Below are positions 1 through 10,907 of a DNA stretch of 64,000 bases, one piece after another. The translations under genes and the position numbers were made by a program. How positions within the stretch are numbered: position 1 is the stretch's first letter; each line of letters opens with the position of its first letter. Below the pieces are notes generated by a model. That model worked only from the letters and a program-made list of their open reading frames with translations. It was not told the origin of the DNA and did no database searches. The DNA is from Austropuccinia psidii (taxonomy: Eukaryota > Basidiomycota > Pucciniomycetes > Pucciniales > Sphaerophragmiaceae): positions 76,301,285-76,365,284 of the forward strand of contig JALGQZ010000002.1 of NCBI GenBank assembly GCA_023105745.1, in the 5' to 3' direction.

Positions 1-811
1 TAAAGGATTATTTCTTTCACGTGTTAAGCACTACTAGTGATTTTAACAGTGAGCAAGTGATTGTCTACTAGAATCAGTTACAAAAAGATTTTAATAATAA
101 AACTTCTTTTATTAAAATAATAAAATTATTTTAATATATAACTATCTTTTGCAAGAATAATTATAATGATAATTCTTGAAGAAAACTAATTTTAGAGAAA
201 AACTTTAAGAATTAAAGATAAATCACTCACTAATATTCCAAAGAGCTTATTGAAAGATAAGAGAGAGAGATTTGACGTGGAATTGTGGATTTTAAGGATT
301 AAAATGGATTTATAAAATCATTACAACAATATATAGTTGGATTCTATGATTTCACGTCTTTCTGATTGATTCTGAAAGATTTGAAACACTTAAGAATAGC
401 TGTAACTAATACTTACTTGTTGGTAATAATGGTTTAAATGATAATAAGATGATGATGTGGAAAAAAACAGCAAGAAGAGGCCTCTTTTAGGTCAACAAAA
501 CATCACAGAGGCGTGCCATGGAGCAAACTGAAAAACCAGTGAGTGAGAAAACGATAACCCTTTTTTGGATTATTGATTGCATCATCTGTTGTCACGTAAG
601 ATTATCATAACTACTTAATTGATGCTTTTACGAGACTACCAACCCCAATGTGGTTGAGAATAAAAGAAGTAACGTCTTTAAATCTTCTTTTATTCCAAAA
701 TAATCATTGATTTCTAAAAGCTATCAATATTATTGCCAATTTCATCACAGGTTGTAATTACTGTGAAATCTTGAAGATTCAGTGTTTCACGTAGAATAGT
801 CAGAAATGGAC
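1..811 (-). mobile_element. Family C LTR, minus orientation, part 1 of 3 (split by elements 1 and 2)
   Basis: This segment is the reverse complement of the downstream part of the C LTRs at 49692-51610 and 58147-60065. It shares the CACGTG box near the LTR end and the GGCGTGCCATGG block. The LTR continues at 10913-11577 and 21263-21585. The three parts sum to about 1.8 kb of a 1.92 kb LTR, so roughly 117 bp of its 3' end lies left of the window. It was interrupted by element 1 at the TGGAC target site (807-811) and by element 2 at CCATT. It is either a solo LTR or the 5' LTR of a C element whose body is left of the window. No gene lies in this stretch. Confidence 0.88.
807..811. repeat. Target-site duplication TGGAC, left copy, element 1
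   Basis: TGGAC at 807-811 repeats exactly at 10908-10912. The same site occurs once, uninterrupted, in the solo C LTR near 47367, which confirms the insertion point. Confidence 0.95.
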
Positions 812-1362
812 TGTGAGCCTTAGAGGTAATTTCATATACCCAAAAGACCACAAATATAAAAAATAATATATTAATATAAATAAAATAAATTTATTTATAT
901 TATTAAAATAAAAATAAAAAATATAAATATAAAATTATATTAAAAATAAAAAATTAATTATAATTTAAAAATAAAATTACTTTAAATTTTGTAAATATAA
1001 AATTACATTTATACTTGAAAAATTTAAGTAAAAATGAAATTTTAACAAAATTGTGAAAAATTAAATAAATTTGGAAAAAAGTTAAATAAAATTTATTATA
1101 ACTTTTTATCCAATAAATAAACATATAAATTTTATTTCACCATTGGATTCCTCATAAAAAATCAGGTGGGGTCACCTCTGAGTGAAAGTTTTGTAACTCA
1201 ACTCTAAATAAGCTTAAATTAAGTTTTTAGTATTTTCAATACAAAAGTTGAAAATCCTCAAAACCTTAATTTAATTCACACCACATGTGGTGTTAACCAT
1301 CAATTTTTGTGTTAAAATTGAGGTGTTGTGTTTAGTTTAGAAGTTATGAGGAATTAAAGTAT

Positions 1363-1384
1363 TTTCAATTGAATTCAATTGAAA
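1363..1384. repeat. Perfect 22 bp palindrome in family A LTR
   Basis: Two CAATTG half sites flank a central GAATTC, and the whole 22 bp is its own reverse complement. The same palindrome is present in the 3' LTR (9621-9642) and in the older element 3 LTR (near 28784-28805). It may be a protein-binding site or a cruciform; its function is unknown. Confidence 0.7.
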
Positions 1385-2024
1385 TGTCAAAATGTGCGCG
1401 TGTATTACATAAGTGAACTTTGATTTACATATGAGGTGTCAATTATTACTGTATTGTACTGTACAATTGAATTGAATTACATGTGTAAATTATAAGTATA
1501 ATACATGATGAGGAATTAAAGGAAAAATAAATTGGAAAGATTAAATTTGGGGGGGAAAAGGAACTCCAGCTCTAAGGGGGAGCTAGACCCCCAAAATCCT
1601 TGCTGACAGGCGTGGGATGTCAAAATTCACGCAAAAGTTCATCACTTTTGGCCTGGAATTGAGTTACCGGGTCTGTGGACTCAATTGATGATGAGGTTTT
1701 GATACCAACTGGGGTAGTTTTAGCTGTTGCCAAGAAGGTAAAACTACCCTTAAGATAAAACAATCATAATAAAAACAGTTTTAACTGGTTTCTACGCCTC
1801 TGACACACATTCTGACGTGTTTTGAAGGCTCTAGGCCTGGTATTGCTATAGTAATGGCTGATTTAAGGGTCTAAAATGGCTAAAAATGGCTAAAAATGGC
1901 TTAAACCAGCCCTTTTTGGTCTAAACCAGGGTTCAATGATGCCATAATTGGCTTTTCTGTTGTCAGACTGTTTTTCACGACTGACAAGAGTAAATTTTAC
2001 TTTTGGAGTAAGAGAATTGATGGC

Positions 2025-2032
2025 TATAAAAG
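2025..2032 (+). promoter_or_regulatory. TATA-like box of the element 1 5' LTR
   Basis: TATAAAAG lies about 620 bp before the LTR end and is identical at 10283-10290 in the 3' LTR. It would place the transcript start near 2050-2060 and define the U3/R border. The promoter role is inferred from motif and position only. Confidence 0.5.
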
Positions 2033-2649
2033 AATGTCTTCTTTGCCCCACTTTTCTCTTCATGTTAGAATCTTTTCCTTTTATTAATTAGTTTAAAACT
2101 GTTAAACCAATCAATAAAAGATTCCAACCACCCTTTTTAAATCATTTTAATCCTTTTAACCACGTGAAAAAATCATTATAATCATTGTTTGTAACTCTTA
2201 TAATCATTTTTACCCCTGAACCACCCCATAAGTGAATTAAAGCATCTTTCATCACTGTTAACTTTGTCACTTTGTTTCCAAATTCACTCTGGTCACTTTT
2301 GGGCGTGTTTTCTCTTTAATATTCTTTTTAAAGACTTTGTTCTTTAATTAATTGCTTGCAGTTCTTTGCTCAATTAATTCCAATTGAAATTGCTCTTGAA
2401 GAAATTTCTTTTGTAGCCTTAAAATATCTCTTGTAGAGTATTTTTTGGATAAATTTTTATTGTTGGTAAAACAATAAATTTTTATAATATTAATGTTTTA
2501 TACTAATAAAGTTATAAACAATAAAATTGGCGTGTTTTCTCTTAAAAATAATATTTCATACTATTTTTAATTGATTTTTACCTTATACAAATTTTGAGGA
2601 CAGGAAAAGTACTTGATTTTTAATCAAAGTTTCATATCCACACCTTACA

Positions 2650-2667
2650 TTTGGGGGCCCAGCCGTG
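2650..2667 (+). promoter_or_regulatory. Primer-binding-site-like sequence, element 1
   Basis: TTTGGGGGCCCAGCCGTG directly follows the 5' LTR. Close relatives sit at the same place in families B, C and D. A TGG triplet, as expected for the complement of a tRNA CCA end, begins two bases in. I cannot name a matching tRNA. Position and conservation suggest the site for minus-strand DNA priming. Confidence 0.6.
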
Positions 2668-2796
2668 ATATTTTACCTGTGACATATTTTTTACTCTTTT
2701 TAAATCTTTTTTTCTTATATTGAAAAATTTAAAAACATATAAAAAATACTTATAATCCAAAAAAATCCTTAAAAAATAATTTTTTTCATATTATAA

Positions 2797-2873
2797 GTGA
2801 GGCTTATATTTTTATTTCTTTTTTGAAATAACCTTTTTTTTACTTAATTAATTGGCTTTTTCATTAATTTTAG
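2797..2873 (+). other. Predicted leader intron 1 of element 1
   Basis: The donor GTGAGG follows an A, and the acceptor TTTTAG is followed by TG, giving a 77 nt intron. Joining A to TG would create an ATG that opens the exon 2874-3071. Both sites are preserved in the older element 3 on the minus strand. This is a motif-based prediction without transcript evidence. Confidence 0.5.
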
Positions 2874-3785
2874 TGTCTGACAACGTGGTAAGACAAGAAA
2901 ACATTGAAACAGCCTCAACAGTAACCAGCATTATCCCTGCCAGTACTGTTAATTCTGATCATAATAGTACTGTTATTGTGACTCAAAATAATCAACCTGA
3001 ACCAATATCTTCTGAATTAATTAACTTGGATATAATTAATACACTTCAGAAAGCCAAAAATTTGGCCAATAGTAAGTTTTTGACGTAAAAATACTATTTT
3101 AAGCCTTTTTTAACCATAATTATGCCTTCAACCAGATCAGGAGCCAGCTACAACCCCTCAAGCAGCTCCCAAAAAGGTAATAGACGTGATTATGGCAGAG
3201 GCCAACCAGGTACAGAAGGAAAAGGGTCAGTTGATGACTTCCAAACAACTAAAATGGGTCATTCTGAAGCTGATAATACCATTTTACCTTCAAAAAGAGC
3301 TGACACCGCCACAACAAGCCTCTGTGGACATATACAAAGCCAGCCACAGTGCATACAACAATGCACTCCAATTCAAGGAGTACCAGATCCTTGCAGACCT
3401 GTGGAAGAATTGCATGAATTCTTACCTGACAGTAAGAAAATTCTTGGGCCATCCCAACACTTGCAAATTGCTCAATGGATGGCATCCATTGATGGAGAAG
3501 AAAAACATGATGCTTTTGACACTAGAATGGAGGAAAAACAACCCTCCACCAGCCAAACCAGTGCCAAAAACAGCCCCAGTGGCCAGCAGCAGCAATTCCA
3601 ACGTGAAAAAGCAGCCATAAACTCCAAACAAGGGCAAAGGGAAGGCACCAGCCCCAAAACCTTACAGCCAGGGCTACAGAATCCCAAAGATTCAGCAGGA
3701 TGCCATGGAAAATGTATTTCAGATGGCCAGAACCATGATGGAATTACAGAAGAAGGAGGAAGCCAGATTAAGGTTCCAGAAATGA
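2874..3785 (+). pseudogene. Putative spliced overlapping ORF (+1 frame to gag), element 1; broken by one stop
   Basis: This is an unrecognised protein. Exon 1 (2874-3071) has no ATG of its own and appears to start on a TG that follows a splice acceptor. It runs 66 codons and ends at a phase-1 donor GTAAGT. A 64 nt intron (3072-3135) spans the Gag start codon. Exon 2 starts at 3136 in the +1 frame over gag. Visible motifs in exon 2 are MNSYLTV, FLG, LLNGW.PL, a basic KGKGK stretch and GYRIPK. The same motifs recur in elements 3, 4 and 5. In this copy CAA has become TAA at 3618-3620, and the family stop would be TGA at 3783-3785. A further intron (3226-3297) is possible. Conservation across families suggests selection; the function is unknown, perhaps nucleic-acid binding given the basic tail. 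Confidence 0.55.
3072..3135 (+). other. Predicted intron 2 of element 1, spanning the Gag start codon
   Basis: It has donor GTAAGT after the first base of a codon and acceptor ACCAG inside codon 5 of gag, with a TTTTTTAAC branch-like sequence between. Its length is 64 nt. Removing it deletes the Gag ATG (3122) and joins the upstream exon to the +1 frame. Equivalent introns of 63, 64 and 68 nt occur in elements 5, 3 and 2. Confidence 0.55.
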
Positions 3786-6700
3786 TTTCTGACATATTTG
3801 ATTCCATCCCAGAGTTGTATAATGCTATAAATGACATGAAAAAACATCTTTCTGATAAAAATGACACCATTTGTAACAACATTAAAACAAACAACCTGAG
3901 TATGTGCCAAATTAATGAAACACTTATGTGTTTTGAAAAAGTTTTGAGAACAATCAAAAATTCCAATAATGATAATTCTTCTAACAATAAAATAAATGAA
4001 CAATCTGCCATTATTAAAGAATTAACAGATAAATATTCTAAATTCAATATTGATGACATAATTGAAACAAGAATTAAACAAGCCATAAATATTATCAAGA
4101 CAGATAACAAGAAAGTCCTTCATGACATTTCAAATTCATTTACTGAAGTAAAGACATATACCATTGCCTTGAAAAAGTGTTTTGATGCTTCACAAGAAGA
4201 AGTATCAAAATTATCAATGAAATTGAATCAAGTCACTGCTGATAATACAAGACAGACAGAGTTATGGCAAGAACTTACACATAAAGAAGACATGTATAAA
4301 ATTGAAGTAATAAATTTAATACAAAGCTTCCAACATGAATACAGAAATTCCCAAAGGTGTAGCAACAGTAAAATGAATGACATTGAACAATTACTGAACA
4401 CCCTACCAAGAATGTCTACACCTCTAAATCAAAATGAGGGCACAAGAATTTCAAATCCACAAGTATTGGATCCTGATAATTCACAATTAAAAAATGAATT
4501 ATCCACTTCTTTTCATAACTTGGAACCATCAATGGGCCAAGCACTCTTGAAAGAAGTTCCAAAACTTAAAGAATGGCCTCACTTCAGTGGTGAAGGAGAG
4601 TATGACCATATGGAATTCATTAGAGGTATTGACATGATCAAAGAGGATTTTGAATTACCAGACAGATTGGTAACAGCCAGGTTTAACACCTTGTTTACCA
4701 GATCAGCTCACAGATGGTACATCAAAATAAGACAAGCACATGGACACCAGAGTTGGACTTGGTGGAAAACCCAAATCATCAACAAATGGGCAAATGATGC
4801 TTGGAGGTTTAAAGTTGAAACAGCCTTTGAATCTTCCAAATTTAATGCTGATAAAGACAAAGCTTTACCATGGTTTTGCCAACAAAAGGACAGATTAACA
4901 GCATTATATCCTGACATGTCAGAATTTATGATCCATAGAAAAATTCTGAGACAATGTGGAGGTGACTTAGAGCATGCTGTCAAAAGCAGGACTACTGAAC
5001 AATCTTCAGCAGAGGATATTATCAATATACTGGAAGAAGTAACCACCAGAACCAAAATTGGTTCTAGTAGGGTGAATCTTAAAACAAGGTTTAATACACC
5101 TTGGAAAGATTCTGTGGACAAAAACCCCAAAGAAAATTCTAGTAATATTAAATATAAATCTGCAGATACAGTCAGAAAATGCCATATTTGCCAAAGCACC
5201 ACCCATTTAGCCAATACATGTCCAAAAAGGGGGAAAATCAATGAAATTGACATTGAAAAAGAACCAGATGTTGAAAAAGAAGACATAATTGAAGACAATT
5301 CAGATGATAAGTCATCCATATTCTCTGAATCTTCAAAAGATATAGAAAATATCAATGCCACTTTTGACATCATGGAATCTTATTCCCACTTACCACAATT
5401 GAGCAATGGTCAAGTTGATTTATCAAAAGTTCAAGATGCACAACTTATGAAGACAAAACCAAACAGAGGAAAAGGTTATACAGCTGGTAACTCCTGTATA
5501 ACAGAAGTGGTGATTGATAACAAACCCACCAAACTTTTGCTTGACCCAGGAGCCTTCTGCTCTTGTGTTGGAAAATCTTTTCTTAAGACTTGTGTACCAA
5601 ATTTTGAAGACCAATTGTTACCAATTGATGGTATAAAATTCAACAGTGCAAGTAACCCAATGAAAGCATTAGGAATCTTTGAGACCAATGTCATATTCCC
5701 ACACATAAATGGGAATTTAAGGATCACAGTTGAATTTGTTGTTATGGAAAATTGCTCTAGTACCCATTTTATATTGGGAAATGACTATTTAATCATGTAT
5801 GGAATAGATTTACATAATAACAAAGACAGATACTTTACAATTGGAGACAATAAGCGCCAGAAATTTGCCTTTTTACCCTTTAAAAGACAAATTACAGTAA
5901 ACAAAGTATCACCAGTCAACTTAGAGTTAGAGAAATTCAAGTCTGAACAGTTAAGTGAGGCTGAAATAAGCCTTCATCTGACTGATAAGCAAGAAAATGA
6001 ACTTTCTTCCCTTTTGTATGACCACAGAGGAGCATTTGCTACAGACAAAGAACCCCTGGGAGCAATTATTGGTCATGAAGTTGACATCATTCTTAACATT
6101 GAGAGACCTTATCCACCACTCTTAAGAAGACCTGCTTATCCAGCAAGTCCAAAATCAAGAGAAGCTCTAGAAATTCATATCAAAGAACTTCTAGACCTTG
6201 GTGTAATAAGAAAAGTAGGCCACAATGAGGAAGTAGAAATAACTACACCAGTCATAGTGGCGTGGCATAATGGAAAATCCAGAATGGTTGGGGACTTTAG
6301 AGCTCTGAACACTTACACTGTTCCAGACAGATACCCAATACCAAAAATCCAAATTGCCCTTACTCAAATATCTCAAGCAGTGTATATAACCACTATGGAT
6401 GCCCTTAAAGGATTCCATCAAAATGTAGTAACACCAAGAGCAAGAAAATATTTGAGAATTATTGTTCATTGTGGAGTGTATGAATACTTAAGGATGCCCT
6501 TTGGTATCAAAAATGCACCTTCACACTTCCAAAGAATGATGAATGAAATCTTCCCTGAAGAACTCTCAGAGGGATGGTTAATCATTTACATTGATGACAT
6601 TATTATCTGTTCAAAGACTTGGGAGGAGCACATGTACAGATTATCAAGAGTTTTGACAAAAATCCAATCAGTAAACATGAAAATCTCCTTGAAGAAATGT

Positions 6701-9046
6701 CATTTTGGATTTAAAGAACTTAAGGCACTAGGACATGTTGTATCTGGTTTGTCCCTTGGAATTGATAAAAACAAAGTTGCAGCAGTATTGTTAAAACCCA
6801 TGCCTCAGAATAAGAAGGAAATTCAGTCATTCTTAGGTTTTGCAGGATATTACAGGCAGCACATTAAAGACTTTGCATCCATAGCAAGACCACTTTATAA
6901 GTTGTGTGACAAAGACACAGTATTTGAGATGACTGTTGACAGAGTCAAAGCTTTTGAGTCTCTAAGAGAAGCATTGACCACTGCTCCACTCTTACTGATG
7001 CCAGACTTTAAATTGCCTTTCAAACTGTATATTGATGCATCAGGGGATGGACTAGGTGCTGCACTTCACCAAGTTCAGATCATAAATGACAAACCTGTAG
7101 AAGGGCCAATATGTTTCATATCCAGGCAAATCAAACCAACTGAAGCCAGATATGGAGCAAGTCAAATGGAATGTCTATGCCTTGTCTGGGCCTTAGAGAA
7201 ATTGAACTATTTCTTAGAGGGATGTGTTTTTGAAGTAATAACAGATTGTACAGCTGTGAAATCACTTTTGAACATGAAAACACCTAACAGACACATGCTC
7301 AGATGGCAAATAGCCATACAAGAATACAGAGGCAATATGACTATTGTTCATAAGGATGGGAATATTCATAAGAATGCAGATGGACTAAGCAGATGGCCAT
7401 TACCAAATAGCATTGATAATCCTGCTTATGTTCCGGAAGAAGCTTCACCACAAATTCCAATAGAAGGAATAAGTGTTACAGACTTGAACACCACCTTCTT
7501 TGAAGAAGTCAGAACTAGTTACACTCAAGATAAGAATTGTAGCATCTTATGCCAATTACTTAACAAAGACTGTAAAGACAACTCTCTAATACATGCCTTG
7601 GATGAAGTATGGAGAAAATCTTATAATGAAGGGAGATTTCACCTACTGGATGGTATAATTTACCACAGAACCAAGCACACATGTGTCATGACAGTTGTAG
7701 ACAGGTCATTAATCAATCTTGTACTGAAAGAATGCCATGATAGTCCCTTTTCAGGACATCTTTCTGAGGACAGAACAAGAGAGAAAGTAAAGACCTGCAT
7801 ATGGTGGCCAATGTGGCAAAAAGATGTTGCAGAATATTGCAAAACCTGTGACAGATGCCAAAAGGCAAATAAATCCACTGGCAAAAGACTTGGAAATATG
7901 ATGAAAATCCAAGAACCAAACAGACCTTGGGAAATTGTCCATATGGATTGGGTAACTGGCCTACCACCAGGAGGTGACAGGAGCTATAATGCTTGCCTAG
8001 TAATTGTGGACAGATTCAGTAAAACTCCAATCTTTTTACCATGTCACAAAGATGATACAGCCATGGATACAGCTCTTCTGATATGGAATAGAGTAGTGTC
8101 ATGGACTGGGATATTTACAAATATCATCAGTGATAGAGATCCTAAATTCACTTCAGCTCTATGGACAAATCTTCACCAATTATTTGGCACAAAACTGTCT
8201 TTCTCTACAGCCTACCACCCACAAACTGATGGTCTGGCTGAAAGAATGATCCAAACCTTAGAGGACATGGTGAGAAGATTTTGTGCATATGGCCTTGAAT
8301 TCAAAGATTGTGATGGATTTACCCATGGTTGGTGTACTCTGTTACCAGCACTGGAATTAGCATATAAAACATCAATCCATTCCAGTACCAATCAGACTCC
8401 TGCTATTCTAGAAAAAGGATGGAACCCCAAGTTACCCCAAGATTCCTTGAGGAAAGACTTAATTGAAATACATCCCACAGCTGCTAGCTTCAAAGGAATG
8501 CTAGACAAAGCTAGAAAGCATGCAGTGAGATGCATGGAGGACTCTTTTGCATATGCTAAAGACAAATGGGATAAATCTCATGCAACTCCAGATTTCAAAG
8601 TGGGGGACCTAGTTCTTGTATCCACCACTAACTTCAATAACATCAAAGGATGTAAAAAGTTAAAAGACTCCTTTGCAGGACCTTTTGTGATTAAGGCCCT
8701 CCATGGAGAAAATGCTGTTGAAGTAGAGTTATCTGAAGAACTTAGCAATAAGCACCCTACATTTCCAGTAAGCTTGATAAAGCCATACAAATCTAGTGAT
8801 GCTGAGAAATTTCCCTTGAGGAATAAGATTCCCCAAGTTATACCTCCTATTGAGACATCTGGTACTAAGAAAATAACCAAAGTTCTTAAAGAAAGGAAAT
8901 TAAGAACCAAGAAAGTAAGGGAATACCTTGTTAGGTACAGTGACCCAACTTGTGAAGATGAATGGTTAGAAGAGAAAGATATACCAGAAGCCACCAAACT
9001 CCTGAGGAGATTCAGACACACTAGAAACACCAATATTACAAAGTAA
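3122..9046 (+). CDS. Gag-Pol polyprotein, family A, intact (1974 aa)
   Basis: The polyprotein makes the capsid and all enzymes for retrotransposition. An N-terminal low-complexity and helical region (about 1-470) is followed by a retrotransposon gag domain (about 484-645). A CX2CX4HX4C zinc knuckle starts at Cys687. The protease carries D808-P-G-A where DSG or DTG is usual. RT shows YIDD at 1156-1159. RNase H begins near Asp1305. The integrase has an HHCC motif from about His1539 and catalytic D1609, D1671 and E1707 (D-D-35-E). A chromodomain-like segment lies at about 1918-1970. Gag and Pol share one frame, so no frameshift signal is needed. The start ATG is inside a putative intron, so Gag-Pol would come from unspliced RNA. 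Only about six CpG dinucleotides are visible in 5.9 kb. Confidence 0.95.
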   Translation: MPSTRSGASYNPSSSSQKGNRRDYGRGQPGTEGKGSVDDFQTTKMGHSEADNTILPSKRADTATTSLCGHIQSQPQCIQQCTPIQGVPDPCRPVEELHEFLPDSKKILGPSQHLQIAQWMASIDGEEKHDAFDTRMEEKQPSTSQTSAKNSPSGQQQQFQREKAAINSKQGQREGTSPKTLQPGLQNPKDSAGCHGKCISDGQNHDGITEEGGSQIKVPEMISDIFDSIPELYNAINDMKKHLSDKNDTICNNIKTNNLSMCQINETLMCFEKVLRTIKNSNNDNSSNNKINEQSAIIKELTDKYSKFNIDDIIETRIKQAINIIKTDNKKVLHDISNSFTEVKTYTIALKKCFDASQEEVSKLSMKLNQVTADNTRQTELWQELTHKEDMYKIEVINLIQSFQHEYRNSQRCSNSKMNDIEQLLNTLPRMSTPLNQNEGTRISNPQVLDPDNSQLKNELSTSFHNLEPSMGQALLKEVPKLKEWPHFSGEGEYDHMEFIRGIDMIKEDFELPDRLVTARFNTLFTRSAHRWYIKIRQAHGHQSWTWWKTQIINKWANDAWRFKVETAFESSKFNADKDKALPWFCQQKDRLTALYPDMSEFMIHRKILRQCGGDLEHAVKSRTTEQSSAEDIINILEEVTTRTKIGSSRVNLKTRFNTPWKDSVDKNPKENSSNIKYKSADTVRKCHICQSTTHLANTCPKRGKINEIDIEKEPDVEKEDIIEDNSDDKSSIFSESSKDIENINATFDIMESYSHLPQLSNGQVDLSKVQDAQLMKTKPNRGKGYTAGNSCITEVVIDNKPTKLLLDPGAFCSCVGKSFLKTCVPNFEDQLLPIDGIKFNSASNPMKALGIFETNVIFPHINGNLRITVEFVVMENCSSTHFILGNDYLIMYGIDLHNNKDRYFTIGDNKRQKFAFLPFKRQITVNKVSPVNLELEKFKSEQLSEAEISLHLTDKQENELSSLLYDHRGAFATDKEPLGAIIGHEVDIILNIERPYPPLLRRPAYPASPKSREALEIHIKELLDLGVIRKVGHNEEVEITTPVIVAWHNGKSRMVGDFRALNTYTVPDRYPIPKIQIALTQISQAVYITTMDALKGFHQNVVTPRARKYLRIIVHCGVYEYLRMPFGIKNAPSHFQRMMNEIFPEELSEGWLIIYIDDIIICSKTWEEHMYRLSRVLTKIQSVNMKISLKKCHFGFKELKALGHVVSGLSLGIDKNKVAAVLLKPMPQNKKEIQSFLGFAGYYRQHIKDFASIARPLYKLCDKDTVFEMTVDRVKAFESLREALTTAPLLLMPDFKLPFKLYIDASGDGLGAALHQVQIINDKPVEGPICFISRQIKPTEARYGASQMECLCLVWALEKLNYFLEGCVFEVITDCTAVKSLLNMKTPNRHMLRWQIAIQEYRGNMTIVHKDGNIHKNADGLSRWPLPNSIDNPAYVPEEASPQIPIEGISVTDLNTTFFEEVRTSYTQDKNCSILCQLLNKDCKDNSLIHALDEVWRKSYNEGRFHLLDGIIYHRTKHTCVMTVVDRSLINLVLKECHDSPFSGHLSEDRTREKVKTCIWWPMWQKDVAEYCKTCDRCQKANKSTGKRLGNMMKIQEPNRPWEIVHMDWVTGLPPGGDRSYNACLVIVDRFSKTPIFLPCHKDDTAMDTALLIWNRVVSWTGIFTNIISDRDPKFTSALWTNLHQLFGTKLSFSTAYHPQTDGLAERMIQTLEDMVRRFCAYGLEFKDCDGFTHGWCTLLPALELAYKTSIHSSTNQTPAILEKGWNPKLPQDSLRKDLIEIHPTAASFKGMLDKARKHAVRCMEDSFAYAKDKWDKSHATPDFKVGDLVLVSTTNFNNIKGCKKLKDSFAGPFVIKALHGENAVEVELSEELSNKHPTFPVSLIKPYKSSDAEKFPLRNKIPQVIPPIETSGTKKITKVLKERKLRTKKVREYLVRYSDPTCEDEWLEEKDIPEATKLLRRFRHTRNTNITK

Positions 9047-9057
9047 TATTCTTTTTT

Positions 9058-9069
9058 AGGGGGAGGGAA
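9058..9069 (+). promoter_or_regulatory. Polypurine tract, element 1
   Basis: AGGGGGAGGGAA abuts the 3' LTR, the expected primer position for plus-strand synthesis. It is only 11 bases past the Gag-Pol stop. Comparable purine runs abut the LTRs of elements 2, 4 and 5. Confidence 0.85.
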
Positions 9070-10907
9070 TGTGAGCCTTAGAGGTAATTTCATATACCCA
9101 AAAGACCACAAATATAAAAAATAATATATTAATATAAATAAAATAAATTTATTTATATTATTAAAATAAAAATAAAAAATATAAATATAAAATTATATTA
9201 AAAATAAAAAATTAATTATAATTTAAAAATAAAATTACTTTAAATTTTGTAAATATAAAATTACATTTATACTTGAAAAATTTAAGTAAAAATGAAATTT
9301 TAACAAAATTGTGAAAAATTAAATAAATTTGGAAAAAAGTTAAATAAAATTTATTATAACTTTTTATCCAATAAATAAACATATAAATTTTATTTCACCA
9401 TTGGATTCCTCATAAAAAATCAGGTGGGGTCACCTCTGAGTGAAATTTTTGTAACTCAACTCTAAATAAGCTTAAATTAAGTTTTTAGTATTTTCAATAC
9501 AAAAGTTGAAAATCCTCAAAACCTTAATTTAATTCACACCACATGTGGTGTTAACCATCAATTTTTGTGTTAAAATTGAGGTGTTGTGTTTAGTTTAGAA
9601 GTTATGAGGAATTAAAGTATTTTCAATTGAATTCAATTGAAATGTCAAAATGTGCGCGTGTATTACATAAGTGAGCTTTGATTTACATATGAGGTGTCAA
9701 TTATTACTGTATTGTACTGTACAATTGAATTGAATTACATGTGTAAATTATAAGTATAATACATGATGAGGAATTAAAGGAAAAATAAATTGGAAAGATT
9801 AAATTTGGGGGGGAAAAGGAACTCCAGCTCTAAGGGGGAGCTAGACCCCCAAAATCCTTGCTGACAGGCGTGGGATGTCAAAATTCACGCAAAAGTTCAT
9901 CACTTTTGGCCTGGAATTGAGTTACAGGGTCTGTGGACTCAATTGATGATGAGGTTTTGATACCAACTGGGGTAGTTTTAGCTGTTGCCAAGAAGGTAAA
10001 ACTACCCTTAAGATAAAACAATCATAATAAAAACAGTTTTAACTGGTTTCTACGCCTCTGACACACATTCTGACGTGTTTTGAAGGCTCTAGGCCTGGTA
10101 TTGCTATAGTAATGGCTGATTTAAGGGTCTAAAATGGCTAAAAATGGCTAAAAATGGCTTAAACCAGCCCTTTTTGGTCTAAACCAGGGTTCAATGATGC
10201 CATAATTGGCTTTTCTGTTGTCAGACTGTTTTTCACGACTGACAAGAGTAAATTTTACTTTTGGAGTAAGAGAATTGATGGCTATAAAAGAATGTCTTCT
10301 TTGCCCCACTTTTCTCTTCATGTTAGAATCTTTTCCTTTTATTAATTAGTTTAAAACTGTTAAACCAATCAATAAAAGATTCCAACCACCCTTTTTAAAT
10401 CATTTTAATCCTTTTAACCACGTGAAAAAATCATTATAATCATTGTTTGTAACTCTTATAATCATTTTTACCCCTGAACCACCCCATAAGTGAATTAAAG
10501 CATCTTTCATCACTGTTAACTTTGTCACTTTGTTTCCAAATTCACTCTGGTCACTTTTGGGCGTGTTTTCTCTTTAATATTCTTTTTAAAGACTTTGTTC
10601 TTTAATTAATTGCTTGCAGTTCTTTGCTCAATTAATTCCAATTGAAATTGCTCTTGAAGAAATTTCTTTTGTAGCCTTAAAATATCTCTTGTAGAGTATT
10701 TTTTGGATAAATTTTTATTGTTGGTACAACAATAAATTTTTATAATATTAATGTTTTATACTAATAAAGTTATAAACAATAAAATTGGCGTGTTTTCTCT
10801 TAAAAATAATATTTCATACTATTTTTAATTGATTTTTACCTTATACAAATTTTGAGGACAGGAAAAGTACTTGATTTTTAATCAAAGTTTCATATCCACA
10901 CCTTACA
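9070..10907 (+). repeat. Element 1 3' LTR (family A)
   Basis: This LTR is 1838 bp, the same length as the 5' copy. I find four substitutions relative to it: G/T in the GTGAAA(G/T)TTT block, A/G in GTGA(A/G)C, C/A in GTTAC(C/A)GG and A/C in GGTA(A/C)AAC. A TATA-like box is at 10283-10290. The right target duplication TGGAC follows at 10908-10912. Confidence 0.95.

Larger units (their letters stand above)
812..2649 (+). repeat. Element 1 5' LTR (family A)
   Basis: This 1838 bp LTR begins TGTGAGCC and ends CCTTACA. It holds a TATA-like box at 2025-2032, a CACGTG box near 2161 and a perfect 22 bp palindrome at 1363-1384 built from CAATTGAATTCAATTG. It differs from the 3' LTR by four substitutions that I could find. 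No gene is seen in it. The surviving CpGs fall mostly in CACG/CGTG contexts. Confidence 0.95.
812..10907 (+). mobile_element. Element 1: full-length family A Ty3/Gypsy chromovirus-like retrotransposon
   Basis: The element has two 1838 bp LTRs that begin TGTGAG and end TTACA, a PBS-like site, one uninterrupted 1974-codon Gag-Pol frame and a polypurine tract. It is flanked by a perfect 5 bp target duplication, TGGAC (807-811 and 10908-10912). By eye the LTRs differ at only four positions, so the insertion is recent. It sits inside a minus-strand C LTR, and the two flanks rejoin into continuous C LTR sequence. It looks structurally autonomous. The only clear lesion is a nonsense codon in the overlapping +1 frame (3618-3620). 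Confidence 0.96.

Noticed and set aside
2852..2873. Upstream exon starting at a TTG codon at 2852
   Set aside because: Non-AUG starts are uncommon, and homologous copies diverge before the AG acceptor while matching right after it, so splicing is the better explanation.
4708..5373. Long antisense reading frames across Gag-Pol of element 1 (also near 3472-4110 and 8578-9111)
   Set aside because: They mirror a highly conserved sense frame, show no domain and depend on the CpG-poor codon composition.
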